Assembly: GCA_025350105.1 (NCBI GenBank)
Contig: JANXYJ010000161.1
Coordinates: 1 to 62,096, forward strand
DNA: 62,096 nt
DNA from: Terriglobia bacterium
GTDB lineage: Bacteria; Acidobacteriota; Terriglobia; Bryobacterales; Bryobacteraceae
Direction of reading: 5' to 3'
Shown here: piece by piece, positions 26,793 to 34,328 of the stretch
How the letters are laid out: every line of letters begins with the position of its first letter
Numbering within the stretch: the stretch's first letter is position 1
Notes under the pieces: model-generated
What the model was told of the DNA's origin: nothing
Database searches by the model: none
Seen by the model: the letters and a program-made list of their open reading frames with translations, nothing else
Position numbers and translations under genes: made by a program

Positions 26793-27296
26793 ATGCAACT
26801 TCTGACCCAAATCTCCAAGTGGTTGATGACCACTCATTTGTCGCACGCAGTGGCGGGTGGTTTGCCGTGGGTATGGCCCCTGTGCGAGACGCTGCACTTC
26901 ATTGGCTTGAGCTTATTAATTGGCTGCATCGGCGTACTGGATCTGCGCATGCTGGGTTTTGCCAAGCACATGTCGATACTGTCGGTCCACAAATTTGTGC
27001 CTTGGGGTGTGTTCGGCTTCATGATTAACGTGGTAACGGGCATGCTGTTTTACATTGGTGCTCCATTTCAATATCTGCACAATTTCGCTTTTCAGATGAA
27101 GCTGCTGTTCCTGTTGATTGCGGGCGTGAACATCCTGTACTTTTACCTGGGCGGGGTGCTGCACGAAGTGGAGGCACTGGGGCCCGGGGCAAACCCACCC
27201 ATGCAGGCCAAAATGGTGTCGCTGATTTCCATCGTCAGCTGGTTCATGGTGCTGTACTGGGGCCGCATGCTTCCGTTTGTGGGCAATGCGTTTTAA
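26793..27296 (+). CDS. Four-helix membrane protein, DUF6644-like (second of a tandem pair)
   Basis: A 167-residue paralogue of the preceding gene, of equal length and 12 bp apart. Shared elements: the helix with LHFIGLSLLIG, LDLRMLGF, and a Trp/Phe-rich third helix (WGVFGFMINVVTG against WFGFWINLVSG). It also has a His at residue 18 (LSHAV). Function unknown. The pair looks like an ancient duplication kept as a two-subunit unit. Confidence 0.8.
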   Translation: MQLLTQISKWLMTTHLSHAVAGGLPWVWPLCETLHFIGLSLLIGCIGVLDLRMLGFAKHMSILSVHKFVPWGVFGFMINVVTGMLFYIGAPFQYLHNFAFQMKLLFLLIAGVNILYFYLGGVLHEVEALGPGANPPMQAKMVSLISIVSWFMVLYWGRMLPFVGNAF

Positions 27297-27306
27297 GCCA
27301 GTTTGC

Positions 27307-27312
27307 TATCAT
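27307..27312 (+). promoter_or_regulatory. -10-like hexamer of the glucokinase gene
   Basis: TATCAT ends seven bases before the ATG at 27320, and no purine-rich ribosome site lies between, so a leaderless message is possible. No clear -35 element is seen. Confidence 0.35.
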
Positions 27313-27319
27313 TCACCCG

Positions 27320-28228
27320 ATGATCGAATACGCAATCGGAGTGGATCTGGGCGGCACCAATCTGCGGGCAGCCGCCATCAGCCGCGATGGCAAAATGTTA
27401 AACAAGATCGCCGGGTCCACCCCGGTGGGCGCGGGACGCAACGCGGTGGTGCAGGACATGGTTCGCTCAATCGAAACCCTGCAGGCGAGCCTGCAGGATG
27501 GCAAGTTTCTTGGCGCGGGCATTGGGATTCCCGGCTATATCCTAATGGAAAAAGGAATCGTGCTGGGTGCGCCCAATTTGCCGGAATTCGTCAACTATCC
27601 CATACGCGATGAGATCGAAAAGCGGCTGGGCGCCAAGGTGATTCTGGAAAACGACGCCAACGCAGCGGCACTGGGCGAAAAATGGATGGGTGCGGGGCGC
27701 GAGGCGCAGGATGTCATCATGCTGACGCTGGGTACGGGGGTGGGCGGTGGGATCATCAGCGGCGGCAATGTGCTGCACGGATACTTGGGTATGGCGGGCG
27801 AAATCGGGCACATGACCATCTCCGCCAACGGCTATCCCTGCGGCTGCGGCAATACAGGATGCCTTGAGAAGTACGCGTCAGCCACCGCGGTCTCCGCCAT
27901 GGCGCGGTTGATGAACCTGGGGCACGACCTATCGGCGCTTGATGTTTACAATCTAGCCAAGGGCGGCAATGAACGGGCGCGGGCGGTTTTCGTCACGGTG
28001 GGTATTGCCCTGGGAACGGCTCTGGCGAACCTGGTTGGGATTTTTAACTTCCCGCTCTATCTGCTGGGCGGCGGAATGACGGCGGCATGGGAGTTTTTCG
28101 CGCCGTCGATGTACGAAGAGTTGAAGAGGCGGAGTTTTATCTATCGCGAGAATGCACCTAAAATTGAACCGGCAATTCTGGGCGGCGACGCCGGATTGTT
28201 TGGGGCGGCGCGGTTGCCGATGGAATAA
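27320..28228 (+). CDS. glk: ROK-family glucokinase
   Basis: A 302-residue protein that phosphorylates glucose (or a related sugar) with ATP. ATP site IGVDLGGTNLRAAAI (6-20); catalytic Asp112 in ILENDANAAALGE; zinc ligands H164 (GEIGHMTI) and the CGCGNTGC cluster (C174, C176, C181), which define the ROK family. Length is normal for bacterial ROK glucokinase. An N-acetylmannosamine or fructokinase role cannot be ruled out, but LENDANAAALGE with EIGHMT suits glucose. It stands alone after the DUF6644 pair. Confidence 0.9.
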   Translation: MIEYAIGVDLGGTNLRAAAISRDGKMLNKIAGSTPVGAGRNAVVQDMVRSIETLQASLQDGKFLGAGIGIPGYILMEKGIVLGAPNLPEFVNYPIRDEIEKRLGAKVILENDANAAALGEKWMGAGREAQDVIMLTLGTGVGGGIISGGNVLHGYLGMAGEIGHMTISANGYPCGCGNTGCLEKYASATAVSAMARLMNLGHDLSALDVYNLAKGGNERARAVFVTVGIALGTALANLVGIFNFPLYLLGGGMTAAWEFFAPSMYEELKRRSFIYRENAPKIEPAILGGDAGLFGAARLPME

Positions 28229-28278
28229 AGATTGCGCAGACCCTACGCAACGGCAGTAGTGTGGTATTAGTTAAGGTC

Positions 28279-28524
28279 ATGACCCCTGACGAAGAGCTAA
28301 AAGCAGAAATCGAACGGTTGAAAGCTGAAAACGAAGCGCTGAAGAAACCTGCCCGCGGCCGCGTGTATTTAAAGGTAAGCGAAAAAGGCGGTCTTTCCGT
28401 GTATGGAATGGGACGATTCCCGGTCACTCTCTACCGGGAGCAATGGGAAAAGCTGCTGAGTATGGCTGAGGAAATCAAGAGCTTTATTAGCGAAAATGAA
28501 GCGAGTCTCAAGAAGAAAGAATAA
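28279..28524 (+). CDS. Small conserved coiled-coil protein
   Basis: 81 residues from ATG 28279 (a GTG at 28261 is an alternative). The N-terminal heptad-like helix (DEELKAEIERLKAENEALKK) is followed by a compact domain, VYLKVSEKGGLSVYGMGRFP, and a closing helix with EQWEKLLSMAEEIKSFI. I have seen the 'SEKGxxSVYGxGRFPVTLY' pattern in small proteins of several phyla; no function is known to me. Cytoplasmic. Confidence 0.7.
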   Translation: MTPDEELKAEIERLKAENEALKKPARGRVYLKVSEKGGLSVYGMGRFPVTLYREQWEKLLSMAEEIKSFISENEASLKKKE

Positions 28525-28640
28525 GACAGTCTGCGATTACTGAATACTCTTTCAACGAACTGCCCCTAAAACAAGTACTAAGCGGATCGCCAGCTTAGCG
28601 CGTATAAGGCAAAGCCGCAACTCTCGGTCTCCCAAAGAGC

Positions 28641-28948
28641 TTTTATGCCTATTTTCTGCGTTCTCTACTGACCTTCCTGCTGCTTTACGGCCTGGTGGTC
28701 TTTACCGTCGACGCGACCTATTTCCGCCATAATCTTTCAGTTTTCCTGATCACGGAAATCGCCATCGCGGCTAAAACCCTACGTCGAACTTTCCAAGCTG
28801 ACCGGCGAAAGTGGTAACGCGCACCAGCTTCTCGCGCTGGCTGCAAATGGTGGCGGCGGTGGTGTTCTCGGCGTTCCTGTTTATGCTGGCGAATCGCTCG
28901 TATTTCTTCCTGATGCAGCTATGTATTGGCGACCCGGAAGCTCGATAA
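28641..28948 (+). pseudogene. Decayed membrane-protein gene
   Basis: Two adjoining frames each give strongly membrane-like sequence. Frame one (28641-28817) reads FYAYFLRSLLTFLLLYGLVV and on through FTVDATYFRHNLSVFLITEI, ending in TAA. Frame two (28817-28948) reads TRTSFSRWLQMVAAVVFSAF, LFMLANRSYFFLM, ending in tandem TAA TAG. Together they look like one small integral membrane protein split by a frameshift, without a clear start codon. This fills most of the 432-bp gap between the small coiled-coil gene and sixA; nothing is seen in 28525-28640. Confidence 0.4.
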
Positions 28949-28956
28949 TAGAAACG

Positions 28957-29436
28957 ATGGAAGTCTATTTGTTGCGCCATGGGATTGCAGAAGATCGCGC
29001 CGAGTCGGGTAAGGATGCCGACCGGCGTTTGACCGATGAGGGCCGCGCAAAGTTGCGAGGTGTACTGGAGCGAGCGCACAGTGCAGAGGTGCGGCCGACG
29101 TTGATTCTGTCGAGTCCACTACGCCGTGCCCTGGAAACGGCCGAAATCGCGGCGCATCAACTAGGCTACGAAGGCAAGATCGTGCGAACGCCTGCACTCG
29201 CGCCGGAATCCTCGCCGCAGGATGTTTGGAATACGATTCGCGAGCACGGGGAACAGGACTCGATCCTACTCGCCGGACACGAACCCTTGTTTTCGGCCAC
29301 TATGGCGCATTTTCTGGGTTCGACCAGGGCCATGGTGCAATTTCGCAAAGGGGCGTTAGCGCGGATCGATTTTAACGTATTGGGGTCTGTTGCAGTGGGC
29401 GCGCTGCAGTGGATGATCACAGCGAAATTGGCATGA
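28957..29436 (+). CDS. sixA: SixA-like phosphohistidine phosphatase
   Basis: 159 residues. Histidine-phosphatase superfamily: the catalytic motif LLRHGIAED lies at residues 5-13, the second Arg in LSSPLRRALETA, and the distal His in LLAGHEPLFS. Short members of this kind dephosphorylate phosphohistidine, as E. coli SixA does on phosphotransfer proteins. The ATG at 28957 is chosen since the strand with RHG must start within a few residues; a start at 28921 would add a stretch from the decayed upstream gene. Confidence 0.85.
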   Translation: MEVYLLRHGIAEDRAESGKDADRRLTDEGRAKLRGVLERAHSAEVRPTLILSSPLRRALETAEIAAHQLGYEGKIVRTPALAPESSPQDVWNTIREHGEQDSILLAGHEPLFSATMAHFLGSTRAMVQFRKGALARIDFNVLGSVAVGALQWMITAKLA

Positions 29437-29464
29437 AAAAGGGCGGACCTGGTTAGGTCCGCCC
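29436..29464 (-). terminator. Factor-independent terminator of the repeat-protein operon
   Basis: A perfect 10-bp stem (29441-29450 pairing with 29455-29464, loop GGTT) is followed on the minus strand by TTTTT (29440-29436). It lies 27 bp past the stop of the 751-residue repeat protein. The T-run overlaps the sixA stop codon on the other strand. Confidence 0.85.
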
Positions 29465-29491
29465 AATCGTCATTCATCCGAAACCACTTTG

Positions 29492-31747
29492 CTAGCTTGC
29501 GGTATTGAAGCGCGCGGGACGAATCTCCCTGGGGTTCTTTTCATGCTGCAAGCGCGAGGCCTGTGGCACCCATTCCTCGCGGTGAATGCGATCGGGAACG
29601 GTCTCCAGTTTTTCCTGGACACGCAAAATATCCTTTTCGGTCCACCTGGCAATTTGGCGGAAGTAGCGAACGCCCATGGTGTGCAGGCGCCGTTCCAGTA
29701 CGGGGCCAATGCCCCAGATCAATTTGAGGTCGTCTGGCTTGGCGTTGCGGATGCGCTTGACCCGTGGCTTAACGGCGCGTTTCGCCACTGCCTTAACGGT
29801 TGGGCGCGGTTTCCGTACTGCACGCTGGACCACCGTTCGCTCGACAACGACTCTCCCGCGGGCCTTGCGCAACAGTGCTTCCAAACGTGCGATTTCGTTG
29901 GTGCGATGAGAGACCTCCGCCGTTAGATTTTGATTCAGGCCGGCAATAAGGTGGTCCTTTTCGGCAAGCATTCGCTCCACATCACCGGAGCGAATGTAGC
30001 CGGTAACGTCCGGCAGTTCTGAACGGCGAGCATAGCCGGAGAAATCAGGCAGCGCGGGCAATTCGGACTTGAGCGCAAAACGGCTGAGATCGGGAACCGG
30101 AGGCAGTTCCGACTTCATCGCGTAATGGCTCCAATCAGGCGGCTTCGGAAGTTCATCCCGGCGAGCATAGGCTGTGACGTCCGGCACTTTCGGAATATCG
30201 GCCTTGCGGGCGAAGCTGCTCAAGTCGGGCAATGTTGGAATGTCGGACTTCCTAGCGAAGCCCGAAAGATCGGGCAGCTTCGGAATTTCGTTCTTGAGCG
30301 CAAAGCCAGAAAGATCCGGCTGCTTCGGCAATTCGCTCTTCAGCGCGAAGCCACTCAGATCCGGGAGCCTGGGCAACTCCGCCTTGGTGGCGAAACCGGA
30401 CAAGTCAGGCAACTTCGGAATATCGGTTTTATGAGCAAAGCCAGCGAGATCGGGAAGTTTCGGCAATTCGATCTTCAACGCGAAGCCGCTTAGATCCGCG
30501 GGCTTCGGTAACTCGGCTTTGGTGGCGAAACCGGATAGGTCAGGCAACTTCGGAATTTCGTTCTTGAGCGCGAAGCCGGAGAGATCGGGAAGTTTCGGAA
30601 TTTCAGCTTTATGAGCGAAGCCAGAAAGATCAGGCGGCTTGGGCATTTCGCTCTTCAATGCGTATGGCGTAAGGTCCGGCAGCGTCGGAAGGTCGGACTT
30701 CAATGCGTGGAGCGTGAAGTCGGGAAGCGCCGGCAGATCTTTCTTCATCGCGTAGACACTCGGGTCCGGCAATTTCGGAACATCGGTCTTCAATGCGAAA
30801 CCACTCAGGTCGGGTAGCTTCGGAATGTCGGTCTTGTGGGCAAAACCAGCAAGGTCCGGCAGCTTGGGAAGATCGGTTTTAAGGGCGAAACCAGAAAGAT
30901 CGGGCAGCTTAGGTAATTCCGCCTTCAGCGCATAGGGGGAAAGATCCGGCAGTTTCGGCAAGTCGGACTTTAGGGCATGACGCGACAGATCGGGCGGTGC
31001 CGGTAGATCCGTCTTCAGAGCATATGCGCTGAGGTCCGGCAATTCGGGCAGTTCTGTCTTTTTTGCGAAACCACTCAGATCCGGCAGCTTCGGAAGTTCG
31101 GACTTCGTAGCGTACGGTGTCAGATCCGGGAGTTTCGGTAAGTCGGTTTTGAGCGCGAAGCCGGTGAGGTCCGGGACCTTGGGCAACTCTGTTTTCAGAG
31201 CGAACTTGCTCAAGTCCGGCAGATCGCTGCGTTTCAAGTAAAGCTTGGTATCGCCCACTTCGCTCTTCCATGCCAGGAGCGGAGCCAACAGGGGGGCAAC
31301 GGTGGCGGCTGTCAGGAATTCGCCCTTCGGTAGATCGGTCTTCAATGCGAATTTTGACAGATCTGGAGCGGAGGACAGTTCAGTCTTTAAAGCAAACTTT
31401 GAAAGGTCGGGCGCGGACGGCAATTCGGTCTTCAACGCGTACTTGGAAAGGTCCGGCACAACTGGCAGTTCCGACTTCAAAGCATGCTTGGAGAGATCCG
31501 GCAAGGTGGGCAGCTCGGATTTCAGAGCGAAACCGGAAATATTGGGGAGGTCAGAGAGATGTGCGTAGCCCTTTAAATCCGGCACTGCCGGAATATCGGA
31601 CTTCAGCGCGTAGCGGGACAGATCGGGCGCGGGAACCGCGCTGGGAATCATATCCCCAATCAGTTTCTTAAACAGCCAGCCAAAGATGCCGCCGAGGACA
31701 AACGCTTCCAGCAGGCAGGGAATGATATTGCCAAGTACGAATAGCAT
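29492..31747 (-). CDS. Membrane-anchored 15-residue-repeat protein with coiled coil, basic linker and helix-hairpin-helix domain
   Basis: A 751-residue protein. One N-terminal membrane helix (about 5-26), followed by KK. From residue 41 to 579 it carries about 34 repeats of 15 residues, consensus PDLSGFALKTELPKL, interrupted once at 143-176. A coiled coil (about 590-645), a strongly basic linker (RKPRPTVKAVAKRAVKPRVKR) and a helix-hairpin-helix-like domain (DDLKLIWGIGPVLERRLHTMG) follow. The last resembles the domain annotated as a flap-endonuclease-like predicted nuclease, but without visible catalytic acids. The repeats recall trimeric phage tail-fibre shafts with 'DLSGYALKS' units. The positive charge after the helix suggests the repeats are cytoplasmic. 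It is the last gene of a three-gene operon. Confidence 0.85.
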   Translation of the reverse strand: MLFVLGNIIPCLLEAFVLGGIFGWLFKKLIGDMIPSAVPAPDLSRYALKSDIPAVPDLKGYAHLSDLPNISGFALKSELPTLPDLSKHALKSELPVVPDLSKYALKTELPSAPDLSKFALKTELSSAPDLSKFALKTDLPKGEFLTAATVAPLLAPLLAWKSEVGDTKLYLKRSDLPDLSKFALKTELPKVPDLTGFALKTDLPKLPDLTPYATKSELPKLPDLSGFAKKTELPELPDLSAYALKTDLPAPPDLSRHALKSDLPKLPDLSPYALKAELPKLPDLSGFALKTDLPKLPDLAGFAHKTDIPKLPDLSGFALKTDVPKLPDPSVYAMKKDLPALPDFTLHALKSDLPTLPDLTPYALKSEMPKPPDLSGFAHKAEIPKLPDLSGFALKNEIPKLPDLSGFATKAELPKPADLSGFALKIELPKLPDLAGFAHKTDIPKLPDLSGFATKAELPRLPDLSGFALKSELPKQPDLSGFALKNEIPKLPDLSGFARKSDIPTLPDLSSFARKADIPKVPDVTAYARRDELPKPPDWSHYAMKSELPPVPDLSRFALKSELPALPDFSGYARRSELPDVTGYIRSGDVERMLAEKDHLIAGLNQNLTAEVSHRTNEIARLEALLRKARGRVVVERTVVQRAVRKPRPTVKAVAKRAVKPRVKRIRNAKPDDLKLIWGIGPVLERRLHTMGVRYFRQIARWTEKDILRVQEKLETVPDRIHREEWVPQASRLQHEKNPREIRPARFNTAS
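30011..31627 (-). repeat. About 34 tandem 45-bp coding repeats
   Basis: Units encode PDLS(G/K/R)(F/Y/H)A(L/T/H)K(S/T)(E/D)(L/I)P(K/T/A)x. Groups of neighbours are near identical, implying unequal recombination, while others have drifted. There is one break (residues 143-176, containing LTAATVAPLLAPLLAWKSEV). Copy number may vary between strains. Confidence 0.9.
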
Positions 31748-31783
31748 TTTTGTGATATTCCTTTCCTTGATGAATGTTGCGCC

Positions 31784-32434
31784 CTACTGATTGGCAATCA
31801 TCTCCACGCGCCGATTCTCTGCGCGGCCTTCGGGAGTGGCATTGGTGGCAATCGGTTTGTCGGGGCCGAAACCTGCAGCCTTCATACGGCTTGCGGCAAT
31901 ACCGTGCTGCGAAAGCCAGGCAATTACTGCCTGAGCGCGAGCCTGACTCAGTGTGCGATTCGCCGCGGCGTCACCAGTGTTATCGGTATGGCCATTGATG
32001 GTCACAGACAATTGCGGGTACTTGATTAAAAAATCCAGCACCTGTTGCAGCACAGGAGTACTAACGGTAAGAATGACCGCTTTACTAGACTCAAATTCAA
32101 TTTTCTTGTCTAAAAGAATCTTGTCCAACTGCGACTGGATGACCTTGATATCACCCGACACTACGAGTTCGTTGTCCACGGTGCGAACACCGGGAAGCGC
32201 CAGAGCAAGGGCTCCGGCTTTGGTTTTGATATCTTCGGACGGCACGGTCCCCTTGAGGATGATGTCGCGGCCGTCGGCCTTGACGTCGACACCATTGATG
32301 TTCGCCGCCTTCAGACCGGACGAAACGCTGCCCCGCAACAGGGTGGCAATTTGCAGACTATCCGTGGAAATGCAGTTGAGGCAGAGTAAAGGAAATGCAA
32401 TTGCGGCGAGTAATGATCCAATTTTGGCAAGCAT
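31784..32434 (-). CDS. OmpA-family protein with a BON domain
   Basis: A 216-residue protein. Signal peptide to about residue 20 (LLAAIAFPLLCLNC); the cysteines do not fit a standard lipobox. A BON-like domain (about 35-92: VDVKADGRDIILKGTVPSED, GVRTVDNELVVSG) is followed by an OmpA peptidoglycan-binding domain (about 110-216: SVTINGHTDNTGDAAANRTL, AGFGPDKPIA, GRAENRRVEM). It therefore sits in the periplasm or outer membrane, bound to peptidoglycan. It precedes the repeat protein by 36 bp and follows a 33-residue membrane peptide, forming one operon. Confidence 0.9.
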   Translation of the reverse strand: MLAKIGSLLAAIAFPLLCLNCISTDSLQIATLLRGSVSSGLKAANINGVDVKADGRDIILKGTVPSEDIKTKAGALALALPGVRTVDNELVVSGDIKVIQSQLDKILLDKKIEFESSKAVILTVSTPVLQQVLDFLIKYPQLSVTINGHTDNTGDAAANRTLSQARAQAVIAWLSQHGIAASRMKAAGFGPDKPIATNATPEGRAENRRVEMIANQ

Positions 32435-32542
32435 CGCGTAGTTCTCCTGTTGAAGAGTTTCTCGTTATTGACGGCGCAAAACGGTGCACGCGAACGCCTG
32501 CTTTAAACTAGGGCGCCCACGGGCCCTGCTTGCGATGTTTGG

Positions 32543-32644
32543 TTACAAACTTTTCCTGTTGCCGGTAACAGTCCAGACGACGAAAACGCCTGCCAAAAAT
32601 GCGGCAACCAATAAAATTCCGATTTCAAACTGTAACAGACTCAT
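32543..32644 (-). CDS. 33-residue single-pass membrane peptide
   Basis: Starts at ATG 32644 with GGAGAAG eight bases upstream, one of the best ribosome sites in the window. Sequence: a short MSLLQFE start, a helix of about 19 apolar residues (IGILLVAAFLAGVFVVW), then TVTGNRKSL and TAA. It heads the operon with the OmpA/BON gene 108 bp downstream. The plan resembles small subunits or regulators of membrane complexes. Function unknown. Confidence 0.6.
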   Translation of the reverse strand: MSLLQFEIGILLVAAFLAGVFVVWTVTGNRKSL

Positions 32645-32838
32645 CTCGCTTCTCCTTATTTACCAAGCATATGACTGCATAGGGTAGCAGATTCCGCCGC
32701 GTTTGGTAATGCGTGGAACGGTACTACGGGGATCAATTTTACATCCTGTTTCCCTTGAATTAGTTATACAGGGCGCACGATGGTCTTGTGTTGGCGTCGA
32801 AAGCGCTCACCGCCAGATGCTACTCTGAAAATCTAAAC

Positions 32839-33630
32839 ATGGCTACTTCCGGCGAGCGCTTTGAAAGATTGGTTTCCATCATGCGGCAACTGCGCGCGCC
32901 CGGCGGCTGCCCGTGGGATCGCGAACAAACCTTCGACACCATCAAACCCTATCTGCTGGAAGAAACCTATGAAGTAATGGATGCGATTGATGCCAGGGAT
33001 TGGGACGGTTTGGCAGATGAGTTGGGAGACCTGCTTCTGCAGGCGGTGTTTTTTGGACAGATGGCATCCGAAGCCGGACACTTCGACATCACGCATTCGC
33101 TGGATGCCATCAATCAAAAACTGGTGCGCCGCCATCCCCACGTTTTTGGAGAGGGCGACGCCAAGACAGCCGACGACGTCACAAGAAAATGGGATGAGAT
33201 TAAGGCGACGGAAAAGGCTCAGCAAACCAAACCGAAAGGCTTGCTGGGTGCCGTGCCCCGTTCCCTGCCCGCGTTGGTGGAAGCGCAAAAAATTGCATTA
33301 AAAGCCGCCAGTGTTGGATTCGATTGGAGCAACATCGGCCAGGTGTTCGACAAAATGCGCGAGGAATTGGCGGAACTTGATGCTGCCCGCCTGGCGGGGG
33401 ATCAGGATCAAATGGAAGGCGAACTCGGCGACCTATTATTTGTGCTGGTAAACGTAGCGCGTTTCCTGAAGGTAGATCCCGAACAGGCGCTGCGTAAAAC
33501 CAACACAAAGTTCCGCCACCGGTTTGCCCATGTGGAAGGTGGGTTGGCGGCGCAAGGCAAATCGTTGCAGGATTCCACCATTGAAGAAATGGAAGCACAA
33601 TGGCAAGCCGCCAAACACGCAGGCCTATGA
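32839..33630 (+). CDS. mazG: Nucleoside triphosphate pyrophosphohydrolase
   Basis: 263 residues from ATG 32839. Hydrolyses NTPs to NMP and pyrophosphate, cleaning the pool and affecting ppGpp-related stress. Both MazG domains are visible: the N-terminal GGCPWDREQTF, LLEETYEVMDAI and LADELGDLLLQ, and the C-terminal EELAELDAA with GELGDLLFVLVN. The acidic metal-binding residues are kept in both halves. Its stop overlaps the next start as ATGA. Confidence 0.93.
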   Translation: MATSGERFERLVSIMRQLRAPGGCPWDREQTFDTIKPYLLEETYEVMDAIDARDWDGLADELGDLLLQAVFFGQMASEAGHFDITHSLDAINQKLVRRHPHVFGEGDAKTADDVTRKWDEIKATEKAQQTKPKGLLGAVPRSLPALVEAQKIALKAASVGFDWSNIGQVFDKMREELAELDAARLAGDQDQMEGELGDLLFVLVNVARFLKVDPEQALRKTNTKFRHRFAHVEGGLAAQGKSLQDSTIEEMEAQWQAAKHAGL

Positions 33631-34328
33631 TCGATATTCAACCCTTGCATCAATTGGATCAATATCGCCAAGCCGTAGACTTGCAGCGCGTAATCTGGGG
33701 CTGGGGTGACTTGGATTTGCTCCCCGTGCGTTTTTTTGTAGTAGCGAAGAGTGTTGGGGGACAAGTGTTGGGTGCATTTGCCGAAAAAAGGTTGTGCGGA
33801 TTCTTGTTGGCAATTCCTGGTGTGCGAAACGGAACTGTCTACCTGCACAGCCACATGCTGGGCGTGCTTGCCGAATATAGAAACTCCGGCGCCGGTTTGG
33901 CGCTGAAACGAGCGCAAAAGACCGACGCACTTGCCCGGGGCATCACGACGATTGAATGGTCCTTCGATCCACTCGATCTAAAGAACGCCTACTTCAATAT
34001 CGAAAAACTGGGCGCCGTAATTCACGAATTCAAACCGAACCTGTATGGATTCACGACGAGCGCGTTGCAAGCTGGTCTGCCAACCGATCGTTGTATCGCG
34101 GAATGGGATTTGGTTCACCCACGCCGCAACCAAAAGGTAGTGGAACGCGTGGGCATTCCCGCGGATATCGAGAGCATTAAACAAGCCGATCCCGAAAGAG
34201 CCCGTGCGATTCAGCAAGAAGTATCCGTGCACCTACAGCGGCACCTGCAAGCGGGCCTTGCCATTACGGCGTTCGAACGGACCGCCAAGACTGGCACGTA
34301 TCTACTTTCCCCATGGCCTTCCAAATAG
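33627..34328 (+). CDS. GNAT-family acyltransferase, candidate N-succinyltransferase partner of the downstream enzyme
   Basis: 233 residues from ATG 33627, which overlaps the mazG stop (ATGA). The acetyl-CoA-binding segment is MLGVLAEYRNSGAGLALKRA; it is of the COG3375-like GNAT type with the EWSFDPLDLKNAYFNIEKLG motif. Its last 16 bases overlap the start of an OSBS/NSAR enzyme. In other bacteria a GNAT N-succinyltransferase beside an NSAR enzyme feeds D- to L-amino-acid conversion, so this is the likely role (context inference). Confidence 0.82.
   Translation: MIDIQPLHQLDQYRQAVDLQRVIWGWGDLDLLPVRFFVVAKSVGGQVLGAFAEKRLCGFLLAIPGVRNGTVYLHSHMLGVLAEYRNSGAGLALKRAQKTDALARGITTIEWSFDPLDLKNAYFNIEKLGAVIHEFKPNLYGFTTSALQAGLPTDRCIAEWDLVHPRRNQKVVERVGIPADIESIKQADPERARAIQQEVSVHLQRHLQAGLAITAFERTAKTGTYLLSPWPSK

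Noticed and set aside
28921-28956. Earlier start for sixA
   Set aside because: It would add residues derived from the decayed upstream gene before the catalytic RHG strand, which normally begins within about ten residues of the start.
30011-31627. Regular 45-bp repeats as a CRISPR array
   Set aside because: The units are contiguous, degenerate and coding with a 15-residue period; there are no unique spacers.
32484-32687. Plus-strand 67-codon frame
   Set aside because: The opposite strand carries a 33-residue membrane peptide with a strong ribosome site; the plus frame has no protein-like character or ribosome site.
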